From Butyriboletus loyo (Eukaryota > Basidiomycota > Agaricomycetes > Boletales > Boletaceae): a stretch of 56,480 nucleotides of DNA. Where the stretch lies: the NCBI GenBank assembly GCA_038093515.1, contig JBBPSI010000161.1, positions 1-56,480 on the forward strand, written 5' to 3'. Shown in pieces: positions 35,198 through 47,249 of the stretch. Each line of letters starts with the position of its first letter. Position 1 is the first letter of the stretch. The notes beneath the pieces were generated by a model. That model searched no databases and was not told the DNA's origin. It was given only the letters and a program-made list of their open reading frames with translations. A program made the translations under genes and the position numbers.

Positions 35198-36787
35198 CAG
35201 TGGCTCAAAAAACTGTCTGCATGTTTGCATATTTTACATTAAATATCACTCAATGCAATAACCCCTGATCCTAACCCTAGGTGGTGGGTGTATGAAATAT
35301 GGTACCTACCCCTGGCCTTCTATTGGCCCAGGAATCAGGTAATATGGATATGGTTTGATGGAATGTCAGCTATTCTAAAATGACATGTCATGCGGACAGT
35401 TTTTTGACTTTAAGTTTTGATCACATATATTAGACCCTAGATGCTGTAATATCATTACATACATCCATAAAGGGTCCTATTATGTCACCTTTATGTAACT
35501 GAGTGTCAGCCAACATATATAAACCCCATCCTCTTATGTTCATTTTCTCATTGTCACCATGAAATCCATTTCCACCTCTCTAAGACAAAATATTATCTCT
35601 TTCTCCTCTCTTGGCCTTTCAACTAGGAAGATTGCCTCCCAGACTGGCCTAGGGAAGTCTACTGTGGCTAGGGTACTCCAAGAGATCCAACCTGACAAGG
35701 AGAAGCTTCATGCTGGCCATCCTTCTAAGCTTACTCCTACCAACAAATGTGCTATTGTCCAGCAAATCATTACTGGCAAGGCCAAAAATGCAGTCCAGGT
35801 TACAAATTTCATCCATTCCATCATTGAACCTCCCATACCCTCACATACAGTGAGAAAAGACCTCAAGGAGGGTGCATTTAAAGGCTGTGATAAAGAAGAA
35901 GAAATGTCATCTTCCAATCAGCCCTAGAAAAAGATGATTTGCCTTTGCTCTCAAGTATCAATAAGGACTGGAAGAGGATTATTTGGTCAGATGAGACCAA
36001 AATAAATAGAATTGGGTCAGATGAACAGGAGTGTATGTGTGGAAAAAGAAGAGAGAGGGCCTAACTGCCAGAGAGGTTAAAGATACAGTCAAGTTTGGAG
36101 CAAATTTCCTGATGGTATAGGGTTCAATGGAGTGGGGGCTTTAAGTGAGGTTGAGGGGAGGATGGATGGTGAACAGTATGTGTAAATTCTAGAGGAAGAA
36201 TTGCTATAACACATGGAGAAATCTGGAATTTCTCAACATGATATCATTTTTCAGCAGAATAATGATCCCAAACATACCTCCAAAAGAGCCCAGAATTGGT
36301 TTGAGGAGCAAGGAATCAAGCTTCTGGATTGGCCTGCACAATCTCCAGACCTCAACCCCATTGAACACACTTGGAATCACCTCAAAAGATGTCTCTCAGC
36401 TTATAATAGTGCTCCTACAGGAGTTCATCAATTATGGGAAAGGGTGGTGGTAGGGTGGGGGAATATTTCTGTGGAACAGTGTCACAAATGGATAAAAAGC
36501 ATGCCTAGAAGAGTTGAAGCAGTTATCAAGGCCAAGGGAGCTCATACCAAATACTAGATAGTGGAATTTTTGTAAAGTCAAAAAACTGTCCACATGACCT
36601 GTCATTTTAAAATAGCTGACATTCCATCAAACCATATCCATATTACCTGATTCCTGGGCCAATAGAAGGCCAGGGGTAGGTACCATATTTCATACACCCA
36701 CCACCTAGGGTTAGGATCAGGGGTTATTGCATTGAGTGATATTTAATGTAAAATATGCAAACATGTGGACAGTTTTTTGAGCCACTG
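35198..36787 (+). mobile_element. Tc1/mariner transposon with long terminal inverted repeats (1590 bp)
   Basis: It is flanked by TA (35196-35197 and 36788-36789). The terminal inverted repeats are about 215 bp (35198-35413 and 36573-36787), start CAGTGGCTCAAAAAACTGTC and differ at only a few sites. It is almost free of CpG. The transposase inside is broken (35559-36557). Confidence 0.92.
35559..36557 (+). pseudogene. Broken Tc1 transposase
   Basis: The N-terminal frame (ATG 35559, 122 codons) has the paired helix-turn-helix DNA-binding region (LGLSTRKIASQTGLGKSTVA, then HPSKLTPTNKCAIVQQI). Near 35985 the first catalytic Asp survives in IIWSDETKINR. The third frame (36213-36557) has QNNDPKHTSKRAQNWFEEQG and PAQSPDLNPIEHTWNHLKRC, the second Asp and final acidic residue region of the DDE site. 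Stops and frameshifts between 35925 and 36200 separate the pieces, so no intact enzyme is encoded here. Confidence 0.88.
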
Positions 36788-36802
36788 TAACTCCAGACTT
36801 GG

Positions 36803-37622
36803 TGTTACAGTTTTACCCCTAAGCGTACCCCGCCACTCGTTTTCCCACGCTTACGCGTCCCCGCCGCCCCCGCCGCCTTGCGATGCCGCCCATCGCCCGC
36901 TCCTTAGTCGCCTAGTGGACGTTATCCACTTCCCCAGTCGTTCCTGCGAGTCTCTGTGCCGTTGCACCGAGATAGCCCCTGTCTCGCCGCCCCGTCGGGC
37001 CGGACCCACAGCTGAGCTGTCGCGTCCCTCTATTCTTTATCCAATGACATTTGTTACATCACGTGACTAGCACGTGACTAGATTACGACGCGTCAGTACC
37101 TTCGCGTCGAGACCCGTATCCAAGGGCTCCGCCGTTCGCGCACCCTTCGCCCTGTGGGGCTCGCCTCATGGACATCGTCACTTCGCCTTCAGCTCTTCTC
37201 ATTCGCTGACGATGTCGCCATCTTCCTCAGAGCATAGCTCCCTCGTTACCGGCACTTTGCCGCTTCTCCTTTCGCCGCTATGACTCGGATAGACTCATAG
37301 CCCTTTGCCCATCGCTGCCACGCACAGCTCGGTCTGTGCACGATACCCTCTAGTATATATACTCGTACTTAGAGTAGTACGACTTCTTTAGCTAATTCTA
37401 CGCATCTACCAAGTGCATAGTAATCTAGTAGTATACCCCATCTGCCGATAGAGCCGATAAGCTTCAGCTCGATCTCGTCTGGTCACCACCTTACGACATC
37501 TCGCCGACACTTGCTCTGCAGAAGCCCGATAGCGTCGTCTACGCGAGTCGGCCATTTCCTCATTAGGCTCGAGCCCCTAGAAAAGTGCTCGCTGCTAGTT
37601 ATTGTGCGCTATCAGCGTAACA
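36803..37622 (+). repeat. Solo LTR-A, young, CpG-rich (820 bp)
   Basis: TGTTACAG...GCGTAACA is flanked by perfect CTTGG duplications (36798-36802 and 37623-37627). It is close to the LTR of element A (3446-4265) and of the same length. It sits as a CpG-rich block inside CpG-poor DNA. The GCACAG/CTGTGC palindrome lies at 37322-37339. Confidence 0.93.
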
Positions 37623-37627
37623 CTTGG

Positions 37628-38742
37628 CATGACAGACTGGATACCATCTATGGTGTATCCCTGATCCCATCTATGATAGAGGCCAAGAGCCTTGTGCATC
37701 TCCAGAAACTTTGACCATCTAAAGGGTATAAGTAACCAAAGATATCATGGCACACACACTTACCCAAGGCCATATTGAGTTGTGTCAATGACCTTGAGGA
37801 GCTTGGAGAGAATCTGCACATCAGTCAACCATGCCTGCCATAGCTGTCTCATGTGCAGTTCAATCAACTCAATCAGCACTAAAATGATTATGCCACTCAG
37901 CCAATGGCAAAACAGTCTAAAGATGTGATGTACAATTGGGTTTGTATTGATTTGTTACCATCAAATTAGGCATGTTGCACTAACCACCAAGACAAGGAAA
38001 AAGTGAGGCAAACTTATTAGTTTGATCAGGCAGCATGCTCTGCTTTTAAATCATCCATCCTGTGGTGTACTCTTTGTTTCTTGTTGGACCTTTCTCTCAA
38101 AAATGCTCACCAATTTCCAGTCTCCTGCAGCCCCATCTACAATGGTGGATCACAACTTTCTGTGAATGTGTCTGGGAAGGCCCACACAAACAACAGTGAG
38201 TTTCAAGAGTTCCAGCTTCTGGACTGCAATTGAGCAAATTGCTGACATTTCCTTGTGATTTGCAGCATTCATACCCATACAAATGACAGTGAGTTCCAAG
38301 AGTCCCAGAACTTCTGGACTGCAACCCAGACCAATAATCCACTCCCATTTCCTTTTGCTCTATGAGGTTCATTGCTCTTTCAGGGGCCACTGACTGGTGC
38401 ATTTCAAATCCCATGCTTGGCTATCCAGCAAGGCCTCAGGTTGTACAAACGACAGTTAGCTTCTAGGGTCCCAGAGCTTCTGGTCCACACTCAAGCAACT
38501 TGCTGACTTTTCTTGTGTTTTTCAGCATTCACACTGGTGCAATCTGAGTCTCAGTGGTCCCAGTGTCCTGTTTGTTGGTTGAGTATTTAAGACACTATTT
38601 GCTCAGGTTTGACAGAAACAGCCATCAACAGTACCCACTCTTGTTATTATCTCGACATGCAAGCCTCTACTTCCCCCTTGTGACTCAGTTCACAGAAGAT
38701 GCTCATGCTACAGAGGACTGACTTTGCCAGCACCATGGTTGT
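37628..38742. other. CpG-poor decayed DNA with degenerate tandem motif
   Basis: No coding gene is visible. A motif around ACAGTGAGTTCCAAGAGTCC followed by CTTCTGGACTGCA recurs at about 38190-38225, 38285-38325 and 38450-38490 in diverged form. This is probably an old repeat degraded by CpG transitions. Confidence 0.5.
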
Positions 38743-38971
38743 TGTTACGGTAGTACTTTACTTTTTCTCTCCACTACCGTTAGGACTCTTACATTCGCCT
38801 AGCCTTCTGCTATCCAGGAGATTCCGGAGTGTGAAGGAAAGTGCGTCCGTGCGCGGGAAGTGATGACTAAGTGCGAACGGTTGTCACCGTTCAAGTGGAA
38901 CTAGCAAAAGGCTAGGTGAATGTAATAGTCCTAACGGTAGTGGGGAGAAAAAGTATACCACTACCATAACA
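38743..38971. repeat. 229-bp palindromic MITE-like element
   Basis: Arms of about 67 bp (38743-38810 and 38906-38971) are inverted copies, beginning TGTTACGGTAGT and ending ACTACCATAACA. CpGs are retained although the left neighbour DNA lacks them. The target duplication is unclear: TA is possible at 38746-38747 and 38967-38968. Confidence 0.75.
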
Positions 38972-39225
38972 CCCCATATGTATCATATGTCCACCTGTAG
39001 GCCCTCCTGTCTACCATACATTTCCTCTATATACACCTGGCAGGCCTGTCCATCAATGCTGTGCTAAATTTCACCCAAGGGCCTGCCCCAGGGTGGCCAT
39101 CTGTGTAGGAGAATGTGACTACATGGGCTCTCACATGATCCTGGGAATCCGTGCTGCATCCAAAATTTTCATGGATTTTAGCAGACTAGTTACATGCTCG
39201 GTAGCCCTTTAAATCTCTTGATGAA

Positions 39226-40795
39226 ATGAACGTGCCACAACTCACACGCGGTCACCCGACCCCGCCTAGTACCCAAGACATTGGCTCGACGTTAGAAAAC
39301 ATCTTATTGACGTGGCCTTTGCATCATGCGGCTCAAGAAGTTATCGTCGAGATCATCTCCGAGGTGGCGGCACAAATACTACCAGGACCCAGCTACAGTA
39401 TGTTCCGCAGTCAGCCGTAGGCTACAGAACATTAGTCCTCGTCTTGCGTCAAGCTTGAGTGCATTTGTTTCTACTCCGAGTACAATACCCAATGTTGACC
39501 AACACTTTGTATAGCTGTTAATGCGATTATCAGTGCAATTCGAAAGCGTCAAGTTGTCCACAGGTTGTACCTTGGGACCAGCTCTTTAGGCGACGGAGGT
39601 TGCGTCCGATTGTTTGAATTCCTAACTTCGCCAGCTGGTCTTCATTGCAGAGAGGGTCTCACCGAACTTTTTCTTACGAACAATGAAATCGGGGCTCGAG
39701 GTCTTCTTGCTGTGGCGACTTTCCTCAGGGGAAATACGGTCCTAAGAGAACTGTGTCTTTCCGGCGTAAGTGCCCACCTACTTGTGTCCTTTCTGACTCA
39801 TCCATGTACATGCATGCTAGAACGCTCTGACCACTGATCCAGCTGTTATCACCGCATTTACGAGTGCACTGAATTCATCCCGTTTATGCACTTTGCAAAT
39901 ACTTCACAGCAGCTCCTTAGGCGACTCATTCGCCCAAGTTTTCTTATCTCAACTCACCACACCCTATCTTCGAGAGCTGGATCTCTCCGCCACCAATATG
40001 ACACGAGCCATTGTGCCAACCCTCGCAGACTACGTGAAATCAACTCGCTGTCGTCTAGAACGTTTGCAGTGCAACGCAAACAGCCTGACCTTGAATGGGG
40101 CATGCAGGATCGTCAGTGCAATTGAAGAGAACTACTCTTTATGGAATGTCAGACTAGATGACCTGCACATAGACGAGCAAGCTGCGGCTGTCGCCGCCGG
40201 GGACAGAACCATTGGGTGGCAAGGGTGCAATCGAGCCCTGGATGCTGTTCTTCAGCGCAACTTGGCTCAGACGGCTCAGGTCAAGGCTGAATCGCTTGCA
40301 CTTCTCCGTTATTCACGTGGCCTCTTCCTGCTCTCTGGAACAGGGAGAATGGTAAATGGTGTCCATACACTTGCCTCCTTGTCACGACACAGTAGGAATT
40401 CGCAATCATTCGACCCTGCCTCACCATTTTTCGACTTACCAGTCGAACTACAACAAGAGATCATCTCATATCTTGCGCCCTCGCTTTCACACCAGCAACG
40501 TATGCGGATCGTTTGCTTTGCAGCTGATGTCACTACTTTATTCCATTTCAATCGACAATCTAATGGAATTGATGGTCGGGCGAAACAGCTGCAGGCTCTC
40601 GTAAAGACCAGCCTCAATAGACAATCACCTTCCCAGCAACCATTTGAAGGGACATGGAGACCACCTATGTGGTGGGAATGTCATTGCTCGACTGATCTTC
40701 AGCTACGCTGTCGATGCCTGCATAGGTGGAAAAGGGAAATGAGGGACATATGGCTGACTCAGGTGGCTTGCAATGTTTATGAACATGGCCTTTGA
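39226..40795 (+). CDS. RNI-like leucine-rich-repeat protein
   Basis: The start is ATG at 39226 (MNVPQLTRGHPTPPSTQD). A GTATGT...ATAG intron (about 39400-39511) leads to NAIISAIRKRQVVH, and an internal intron near 39767-39822 separates two leucine-rich blocks: LTELFLTNNEIGARGLLAVA with LRELCLSG, then TTPYLRELDLSATNMTRAIV and LERLQCNANSLTLNGACRIV. These are ribonuclease-inhibitor-like repeats, a protein-interaction scaffold. The C-terminal part has FFDLPVELQQEIISYLAPSL, which looks like an F-box-type helix placed after rather than before the repeats, then a Cys/Trp-rich end. The exact role is unknown. Small introns near 39490-39563 are inferred. Confidence 0.65.
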
Positions 40796-41153
40796 CATTC
40801 AACACCGTCACCGTCACATTTTACAACGGACACCATTTCATCACGAATACATCTGCATCCAGGGTTGCCTTCTATCGGACTTCCTGTTTAACTTGTATAC
40901 ACACTTATTACAGACGCATCTGCCCCGGGAATTGAGCCCTTGATGTAATTAACTATCTGCGAGAGCCGCTGAACTGTGGAACATCATTTTTACCGATCCT
41001 GTGGATCCTGTGCAGGTTATGCGGGTCGTTAAAAAGGATATCTTGGGCCATTCGCTGTCCCACTCCCTTTTCTCCGCAAGTCTTCGTTCGTTCGTTCCAC
41101 ATCTTATCTGCAACCTTGATGTATTAACGCCGTTCATAGAGCTGTTTCGTCCT
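40796..41153. other. Intergenic gap
   Basis: No gene is seen. It should hold the promoter of the first metacaspase. Confidence 0.5.
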
Positions 41154-43207
41154 ATGGCACGTGTTCACTCCGACTGCCTTGTTAGTGGCAAGAAGAAGGC
41201 TTTCTTGATTGCCGTTGAGGACAACACCCTGAGAGGTTTCCGTAAACTCTATAATGCGCAGAGTGACGCCAAGAAGCTGCGCCAGCTTTTAATAGGTATT
41301 TTCAATTTGCTTCTAGTACCTCATGCGAGCTGATCGGCCCGTATAGACGTCTTTGGGTATCCAGAGGACAATATCATATTAATGATGGACCATAAGTCTA
41401 TTCCGAAGGTGCTTTGGCCCACCAGAAGAAACATAGTGAGCTCCTGCTATCCATACATGTTAGTGGATTTACTATTTATTCTATCAAAGATAAAACAACT
41501 ACAGCTCTTCGTGCAAGGGGTTTCCACTGGAGATCATCTCTTTTTCTACTGTGAGAAAAATTGCTGCTTAGCTACCACTCCCGCATTCTGATGTACGACT
41601 GTTCAATAGATTCGGGTCATGGCCATCAGGTGCCTTGTGACCATCACACCGAACTGGATGGATTGGATGAAGGTGAGTTATCCTAACGCAGCCCATTACG
41701 GCAACCAATCGTGACGTGGATCAGAGATATACACTTGCAATGGGGAGGAGATCATGGATAATGTGATTGTTGCTATGCGGTGTTCTTTTTATGAGATAGC
41801 TGATCAGCCCCTCAGGATCTTAAGAAATGGCTGGTTGATCCACTCCCACGTGGTTGCAAACTATTTGTCAGTTTTTTACTACTGTCCTCAAAGTCATGCC
41901 AATGGACCCTTGCAGGCATTATGGGACTCATGTCACTCTCAAACGATACTTGGTGGGCTGCGAACTTTTGGGTGGTACTCACTTTGACGATTACTTGTCT
42001 GACAGATTTGGAGCACTACACTTGCAATGAACCCGGAGTTGGGCAACGTATGTGGCAATGTCGCGAATCTAGCCCCCCGTCAACGTTTTTGCGAGGTTTG
42101 TGAGATTACTGTTCTAGCCAGCAAGGACTAACACCATTTCCCAGTTCTTCCGAAACGCTTCCGTACGTTTTCCTTCCAGCCCGTGTCATTTCGTTCACAT
42201 CCAGATGTTCATCCAGGGAGGAAGGGCATCCCTCTGATCCCAAGGAGTGCATTCACCGTTGCGTCTCATGAGCTTCGAGGACGACCGATATCTCGAGCTC
42301 CCGTATCAATCACTGCAGTCTCTGCTGGGAGCTCGCCGCCATTGTCTAAATGGATCCCCTTCTCCGTGGAGGGTATCCAACGTGTTCTCTCTCCCCGCCC
42401 TTGGTTCAAATGTAATGGGAGGTGCTCTTTGCCGACAGAAGGCGACACGAATTGTGCTCATGTGGTGAGTAATGAATCTTGTATGCTCATTCGGCTCACT
42501 GTGGGCTACAGATATCTCTGTCTGCTTGCAAAGATAACGAGTCAGCTTTTGACGATTCTTGCAATGGAACGGTCACAAAGGTATGTCGCAACTTTGACTG
42601 CGAGGGAGGACTACGATTAACCTCCGGAGAGTTTTTCATTGATCATCTGAGTAAGCTGCGAGCACTTGTGCTGTCATTACGTCCTTATCGTTCACCCAAG
42701 GGGCAAAACCAAAGTCGACATTGCGGGAATTGCTGCTGACCATGAGGTCCGTTGCCGAGGATATTGTTGGTGATGAATACGCTTTCATGGATATATGAAT
42801 TAGGCAACGCGTCGATAAAATCACTGCAGCCCGCCAGGCGTGGGATCTGGAGACTAGGGTCATTTCCCGGCGAACTACGTTTGCCACTGGTCCAAGAATC
42901 AAGGTCAAGACCGAGTGGACTCCTCACCGTGTCCGCCGGAACAGCGAGATCAATGTCGGTACTCTGGAGGAACTCTTACAGTCCACACCATCACGTATTC
43001 AAGACGAAGACGAAGACAGATATTCTCAGCAACCAAGTGTAAGTTTCCTGTGTGTTGTTGTTATGGATACTGATCGTCGTTTTCACTTTTGGGTAGTATT
43101 CCAGCCATTATCCATTGGTAAGTGTTGTACCGCTGTCTTTCGGAGTCCCGCTATAATCACTCTTCCATGCACACACTTAGAACCTCGACGAACTGGTTGA
43201 TCTCTGA
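41154..43207 (+). CDS. Metacaspase-type C14 protease, copy 1 of 3
   Basis: Metacaspases are cysteine proteases that cut after Arg/Lys and act in stress and cell-death responses. The ATG at 41154 gives MARVHSDCLVSGKKKAFLIA, the first p20 strand. Exon 2 (from 41347) continues DVFGYPEDNIILMMDHK in phase. The catalytic histidine is in FFYYSGHGHQ, restored across the intron at about 41551-41612. After an intron at about 41860-41915 the catalytic cysteine is in LFALWDSCHSQTIL. A p10-like strand follows (ISLSACKDNESAFDD) after a basic linker, and the C-terminal extension ends HYPLNLDELVDL at 43207. There is no N-terminal prodomain. Both catalytic residues are present. It is more diverged than copies 2 and 3 and has a longer linker and tail. 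Ten or more short introns; linker exons are less certain. Confidence 0.75.
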
Positions 43208-44834
43208 CTCTTGTTCTCTCTCCGTTACCAAACATCCTTAGCACGTCTTTGATCAATTGTTTTCGAGAATGCATAGCTTTGTATCACAACATACTTCTCC
43301 GCCGTGGATCAACTATCTATAACACCCCCATCCACTTGCTGCCGCTCTTTCCCATCTTGATACCCACTTTGCTTTCTGCAGCTTCTTTATTCTTACAATA
43401 GGATCAGTGCGGGCGCCTTGCGCCGCAAAAGAATTACCTCGCGTTCTCATATTACCACGCACCTTCTCAACACGTACTTGATTGGTCATTGTCCCCTCGT
43501 CCTCGGTGCATTCCTTGGTGCCATTGGAACACTCAGAGTAATTATAACATGGGGCGCTCGGGCCTGTGAGTAATGCAATGCCGGGACTTGTACTCAATGC
43601 ATGTACTACCTGTGGAAACGTCAAGCTTGACGTTCCGGTGCCCGCCATCCACACGTCGTAGTATCACTGCCTTCAAGTTCAGCGTGGTGGCATGTTCCTG
43701 TGGGTTTGGTCTTTGTCGTAATTAGTGCGCCACCGTGAGGCTCGCCGCATTTGGATTCAGCGGATCAGGTAAGTCACGTCATTGCATACTAGCAGATTTG
43801 GGGCATCATCACCTAACAATCCGAGCAGGGACCATTGCGTAGAGGTTCCTTCACGAGTTCGCGTGCCCACTCTGGAGCAGCAACCGCCCAACTGCAAGAA
43901 TCAATCGGATGCTACCGGGCCCGAAACACGCATCTTACATTGGTTCCTTCTCCTCGATTTGTCCTCAATCGTGCCAAATTTGATGTCAACCCAGTTGGAC
44001 AAAATTGAAAACATTTGGACCCTAGCAGCACAGGTTGCGCCGCGTCCATGTGGCGAAAATGTATTCACATACTTCTAGAATTCTAGCGGTCCAGGTCGCG
44101 AATAGCCTCGCCGCCCAGTGCTCAGCCTCGAATTCTATACTGAATCTCGAAACTGGTTTTTTTTCCCTTCGGCATATTTGGTCACCTCAGCCACACGCCG
44201 GTTCGGCTGTGCGATGTGACTGAACGAGATAAGTCCGCCGCACGTTCGCCGCACAACACCATTATTAGACAATAAAGGACCGACGTGTTATTTTATTCGG
44301 GTTCACTTTGTCACTGCTCTGGCGGATGCGAGACGTCTCTACCCATCGCTCACCTGCACGATTCAATCTGTCATATCATTGGTTTGATCCGAATAACTGT
44401 CTTCTAATCCCGGAGTTATTTAGGTCTGATCTGTGAGACTGCGGGCTTGTTCCTAAGTCCACAATGTCAATTTACTAAAATGGCACCTGCGGGGCTGATG
44501 GCGCCAGTAGGCCGCGTACGTATTTCCCTCCCCCCCTCCCCCCTTTCTTCATGTCGAACGCGTTCTCTTCAGGCGGTTCCGAATGCCTGTGCACTTTGCT
44601 GTACGTGTCGGCGTGTTGTTGTTGACACCCTCGTGCTGTGATTCCTGTGATTTAAGATAAAGAGCTGTCGGGGATTGGTGAGGGCTCTCTCCTCCGTATA
44701 TTCACCATCCTCAACCTTGAAGCTTGATCGATCCCTAGTCAGCGCTTCAGCAACACCAGGACGATAACCTGGACTTGTACTTCAAGGCCGAGTCCACATA
44801 TTCAACATCGCGTCGTATATTGCTTTCCATCGTT
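43208..44834. other. Gap between metacaspase copies 1 and 2
   Basis: The right part (about 44270-44834) is the upstream segment that is duplicated ahead of copy 3. A 111-codon minus-strand frame (ATG 43648 to 43313) and some plus-strand fragments near 43780-44080 have no recognisable motif; I do not call them genes. Confidence 0.45.
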
Positions 44835-46607
44835 ATGAACATCCTCTCTAAATCCCTCTCCTCCAAACCTGGAGCGAAGAAGATAGCTCTTCTCATCGCC
44901 ATACGGCACGTCCATCGCCAAGCTGGAATCAGCCTAGCTAATCTTGAATTCGCTCATCGAGATGCCGAAGAGCTTCGGAATGCCCTGATAGGCATGTGCC
45001 ATTTAGTTACTTCTGATCAACCCATCAATCTCATCGATCTCAGCATCTCATGGGTACCAGGCGGATCATGTCACATTAATGATGGATGACAAAAGACATC
45101 CGAGACACTTGTGGCCTACCCACAGAAACATTGTGCGTTGCTTTACTTTCCACGTTGAACTCAACTTCTATATATATATTGTAGTTGCAGCAAATACAAG
45201 CAATGATGAACGACCCTCCTGAAGATTCACATTTCTTCTTCTACTGTAAGCTATGTGCATTTACATGTGAATAACATGATGGTAACAGAAATCACAGTTT
45301 CAGGCCATGGCCTAGAAGTAGAAGCAGATAGTGACGATCGCGCAAGTATGAGAGCCGACGGACGGGAAGAGGGTCAGTGGAATTATTCTTGTGCTCACGC
45401 TCATGCTCAAGTTACTTCAGAAATCGTTTGCGCGGATGGAAAGCCAATTATGGATTATGTGAGTTATTCATTGCCCAGGGTATACTTGATCTCATATCTA
45501 TCAGATTCTTCATGATCTCCTGATCACACCGCTGGAAAAAGTGAAAGGTTCGAAACTATTTGTACGTGCATTTAATACCAGTCTATTCGTCCGCTGATGC
45601 TGTTCCTAGGTGCTCTTCGACTGTTGCCACTCCGAGACTCTATTAGGTATGTAATACGTGAATCATTTTATCGCTACACTGTTTCTCTAACGTTCTTTCA
45701 TTTCCAGATTTGCAGAGGGGAAGTGGACCAAACCATTACTCCAAGGTGTGGAAGATTGGCCGTGATCAGATGTTCAGAGGTTAGTCGCCCCACTTGGTCA
45801 CTCGACTCGGACACTGACTCTCGGGATCCCACAGCTGTCGCAACCGTCATTTGCCACTTCTGTGAGTCTTCACTCAGTACCTATGGGATCTATATTTCTA
45901 AGCTATCGCAGTGAGATTGAGCAAGAAGCATTGCGGGAAGCGTAACCATGTAGCACCAACTCCAAGACGAGCCAGTTCTAAGTTGCGCAGTCCGCCGATA
46001 TACAAGACCAAGGAAGTGGGCGAGCTCGAGGTGGTACGCCCGATTGCATAGGCTTCACCGGCTTCTTTAAAGTAACGCGTTCTCGTCAGATTTGTCTGTC
46101 TGCTTGCCGTGATGGCCAGCTTGCACATGACGATTGCGAACTGGAGCTAACGTTCACGAAGGTAGAATGTTTCGAACACTATCACATTTGCGAACTGACC
46201 ACAGCTCATTTCAAGTGTTTCCTGACCGCTATAGCGGCAAATCCTTGTATTACATGGATGGAGCTTCGCGACGTACTCAAGTGGGTGGATTTATGACCTG
46301 ACGTTTGCCCCATTTGGCGACTGATACAATCCATCAATCCATCAGGGGATTCATTTCGGAGATTCGGAGAAGATACGAAGAAGTATATCTGCAGAATCCA
46401 AGTTATGAAAGCGACGAAACCCACGAACCCTGGACGCAATCACCAAGGGTGAGTATTCCGAGGTTGAAACCGAACGTTCCTTTGAAGTTCACTCATCGGG
46501 ATACAGTATAGCATTGGTTCCCATACGGTATGTCGATGCATTGCTTTCCTTTGGTCGCCCGTTGCTTACTTGGTCCGCAGGACTTGAGAAGATCAGTATC
46601 ATTTTAG
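44835..46607 (+). CDS. Metacaspase-type C14 protease, copy 2 of 3
   Basis: The ATG at 44835 (MNILSKSLSSKPGAKKIALL) aligns with the ATG of copy 3. p20 continues LEFAHRDAEELRNALI, then after an intron GYQADHVTLMMDDKRHPRHL. The catalytic His is in FFYFSGHGLEVEAD, and the Cys is in LFVLFDCCHSETLLDLQRG, each restored in phase across introns. A basic linker (KKHCGKRNHVAPTPRRASSK) precedes the p10-like ICLSACRDGQLAHDD and ITWMELRDVLK. The end is reached through short exons at VSF and TAG 46607, the same ending as copy 3. The first intron appears to use a GC donor (44992-44993). The catalytic dyad is intact; no prodomain. I infer activity similar to type I metacaspases. Confidence 0.78.
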
Positions 46608-47249
46608 TTTGTGAGACACCAAATTATTCAGTATTATGGACGATATGATACCCAGATACCCAGCTCAATTGTGACACGTTTACTTATACATACATACCCT
46701 GGTGCAACGTTGTAGTTCAAGTGAAATCGGGTGATTCAACGCAAGTCAGGCTATAGGGTTTCTGACCCCAGGCTTCGAGTCCTAGCCCAATAAATCTAGC
46801 TTCCTCCCCTGGCTTCACCGCCCTCATCCACATGCAGTGCAGCCTCTCCTCCACAGCGTGCTAGTTTTTCGGGACAAACTTTTTTTTTGGTTCGGAACAA
46901 GTACTTGACTCGACGCTGTAACATCCCCCGTCCTCAGTGGAGTTTCGATTGGAAAGCTTACGGTCACGATAATCTCAACATCAGGGTTCAGATTTCAGGC
47001 TCGGGCCTGTGACTGCATCGCAAACATGTTGATTCAATATTGAATTACATTGGGGCTTGCGTTCGATTCTTGTAAGCACTTCCGGAAATTTCAAGCAGAA
47101 AATTGTCTTCTGGTCACCGGTCACCGCCAGACTCGAGCATCGTTGATTCCTTCTCTTCAATTTTTGTGAGCCAGCTTCAATGGGCAAACTTGAATATTTG
47201 AACTTATAATATAAATATAGGGCACAGCGTTGCATTATGTATCTATGGC
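46608..47249. other. Downstream flank of metacaspase copy 2
   Basis: No gene is seen. GACCCCAGGCTTCGAGTCC near 46765 recalls a tRNA T-arm, but no tRNA fold can be built around it. Confidence 0.45.

Noticed and set aside
41860..41915. Catalytic motif read as FYYCPQSHANG in metacaspase copy 1
   Set aside because: This stretch is an intron (GTCAG...TTGCAG); splicing gives the normal LFALWDSCHSQ motif.
43313..43648. 111-codon minus-strand frame between metacaspase copies
   Set aside because: No motif, no splicing, and composition gives no support; left unannotated as a gene.
46765..46800. tRNA-like T-arm (CAGGCTTCGAGTCCTAG)
   Set aside because: The stem does not pair over five bases, and no D-arm, anticodon stem or acceptor stem can be built around it.
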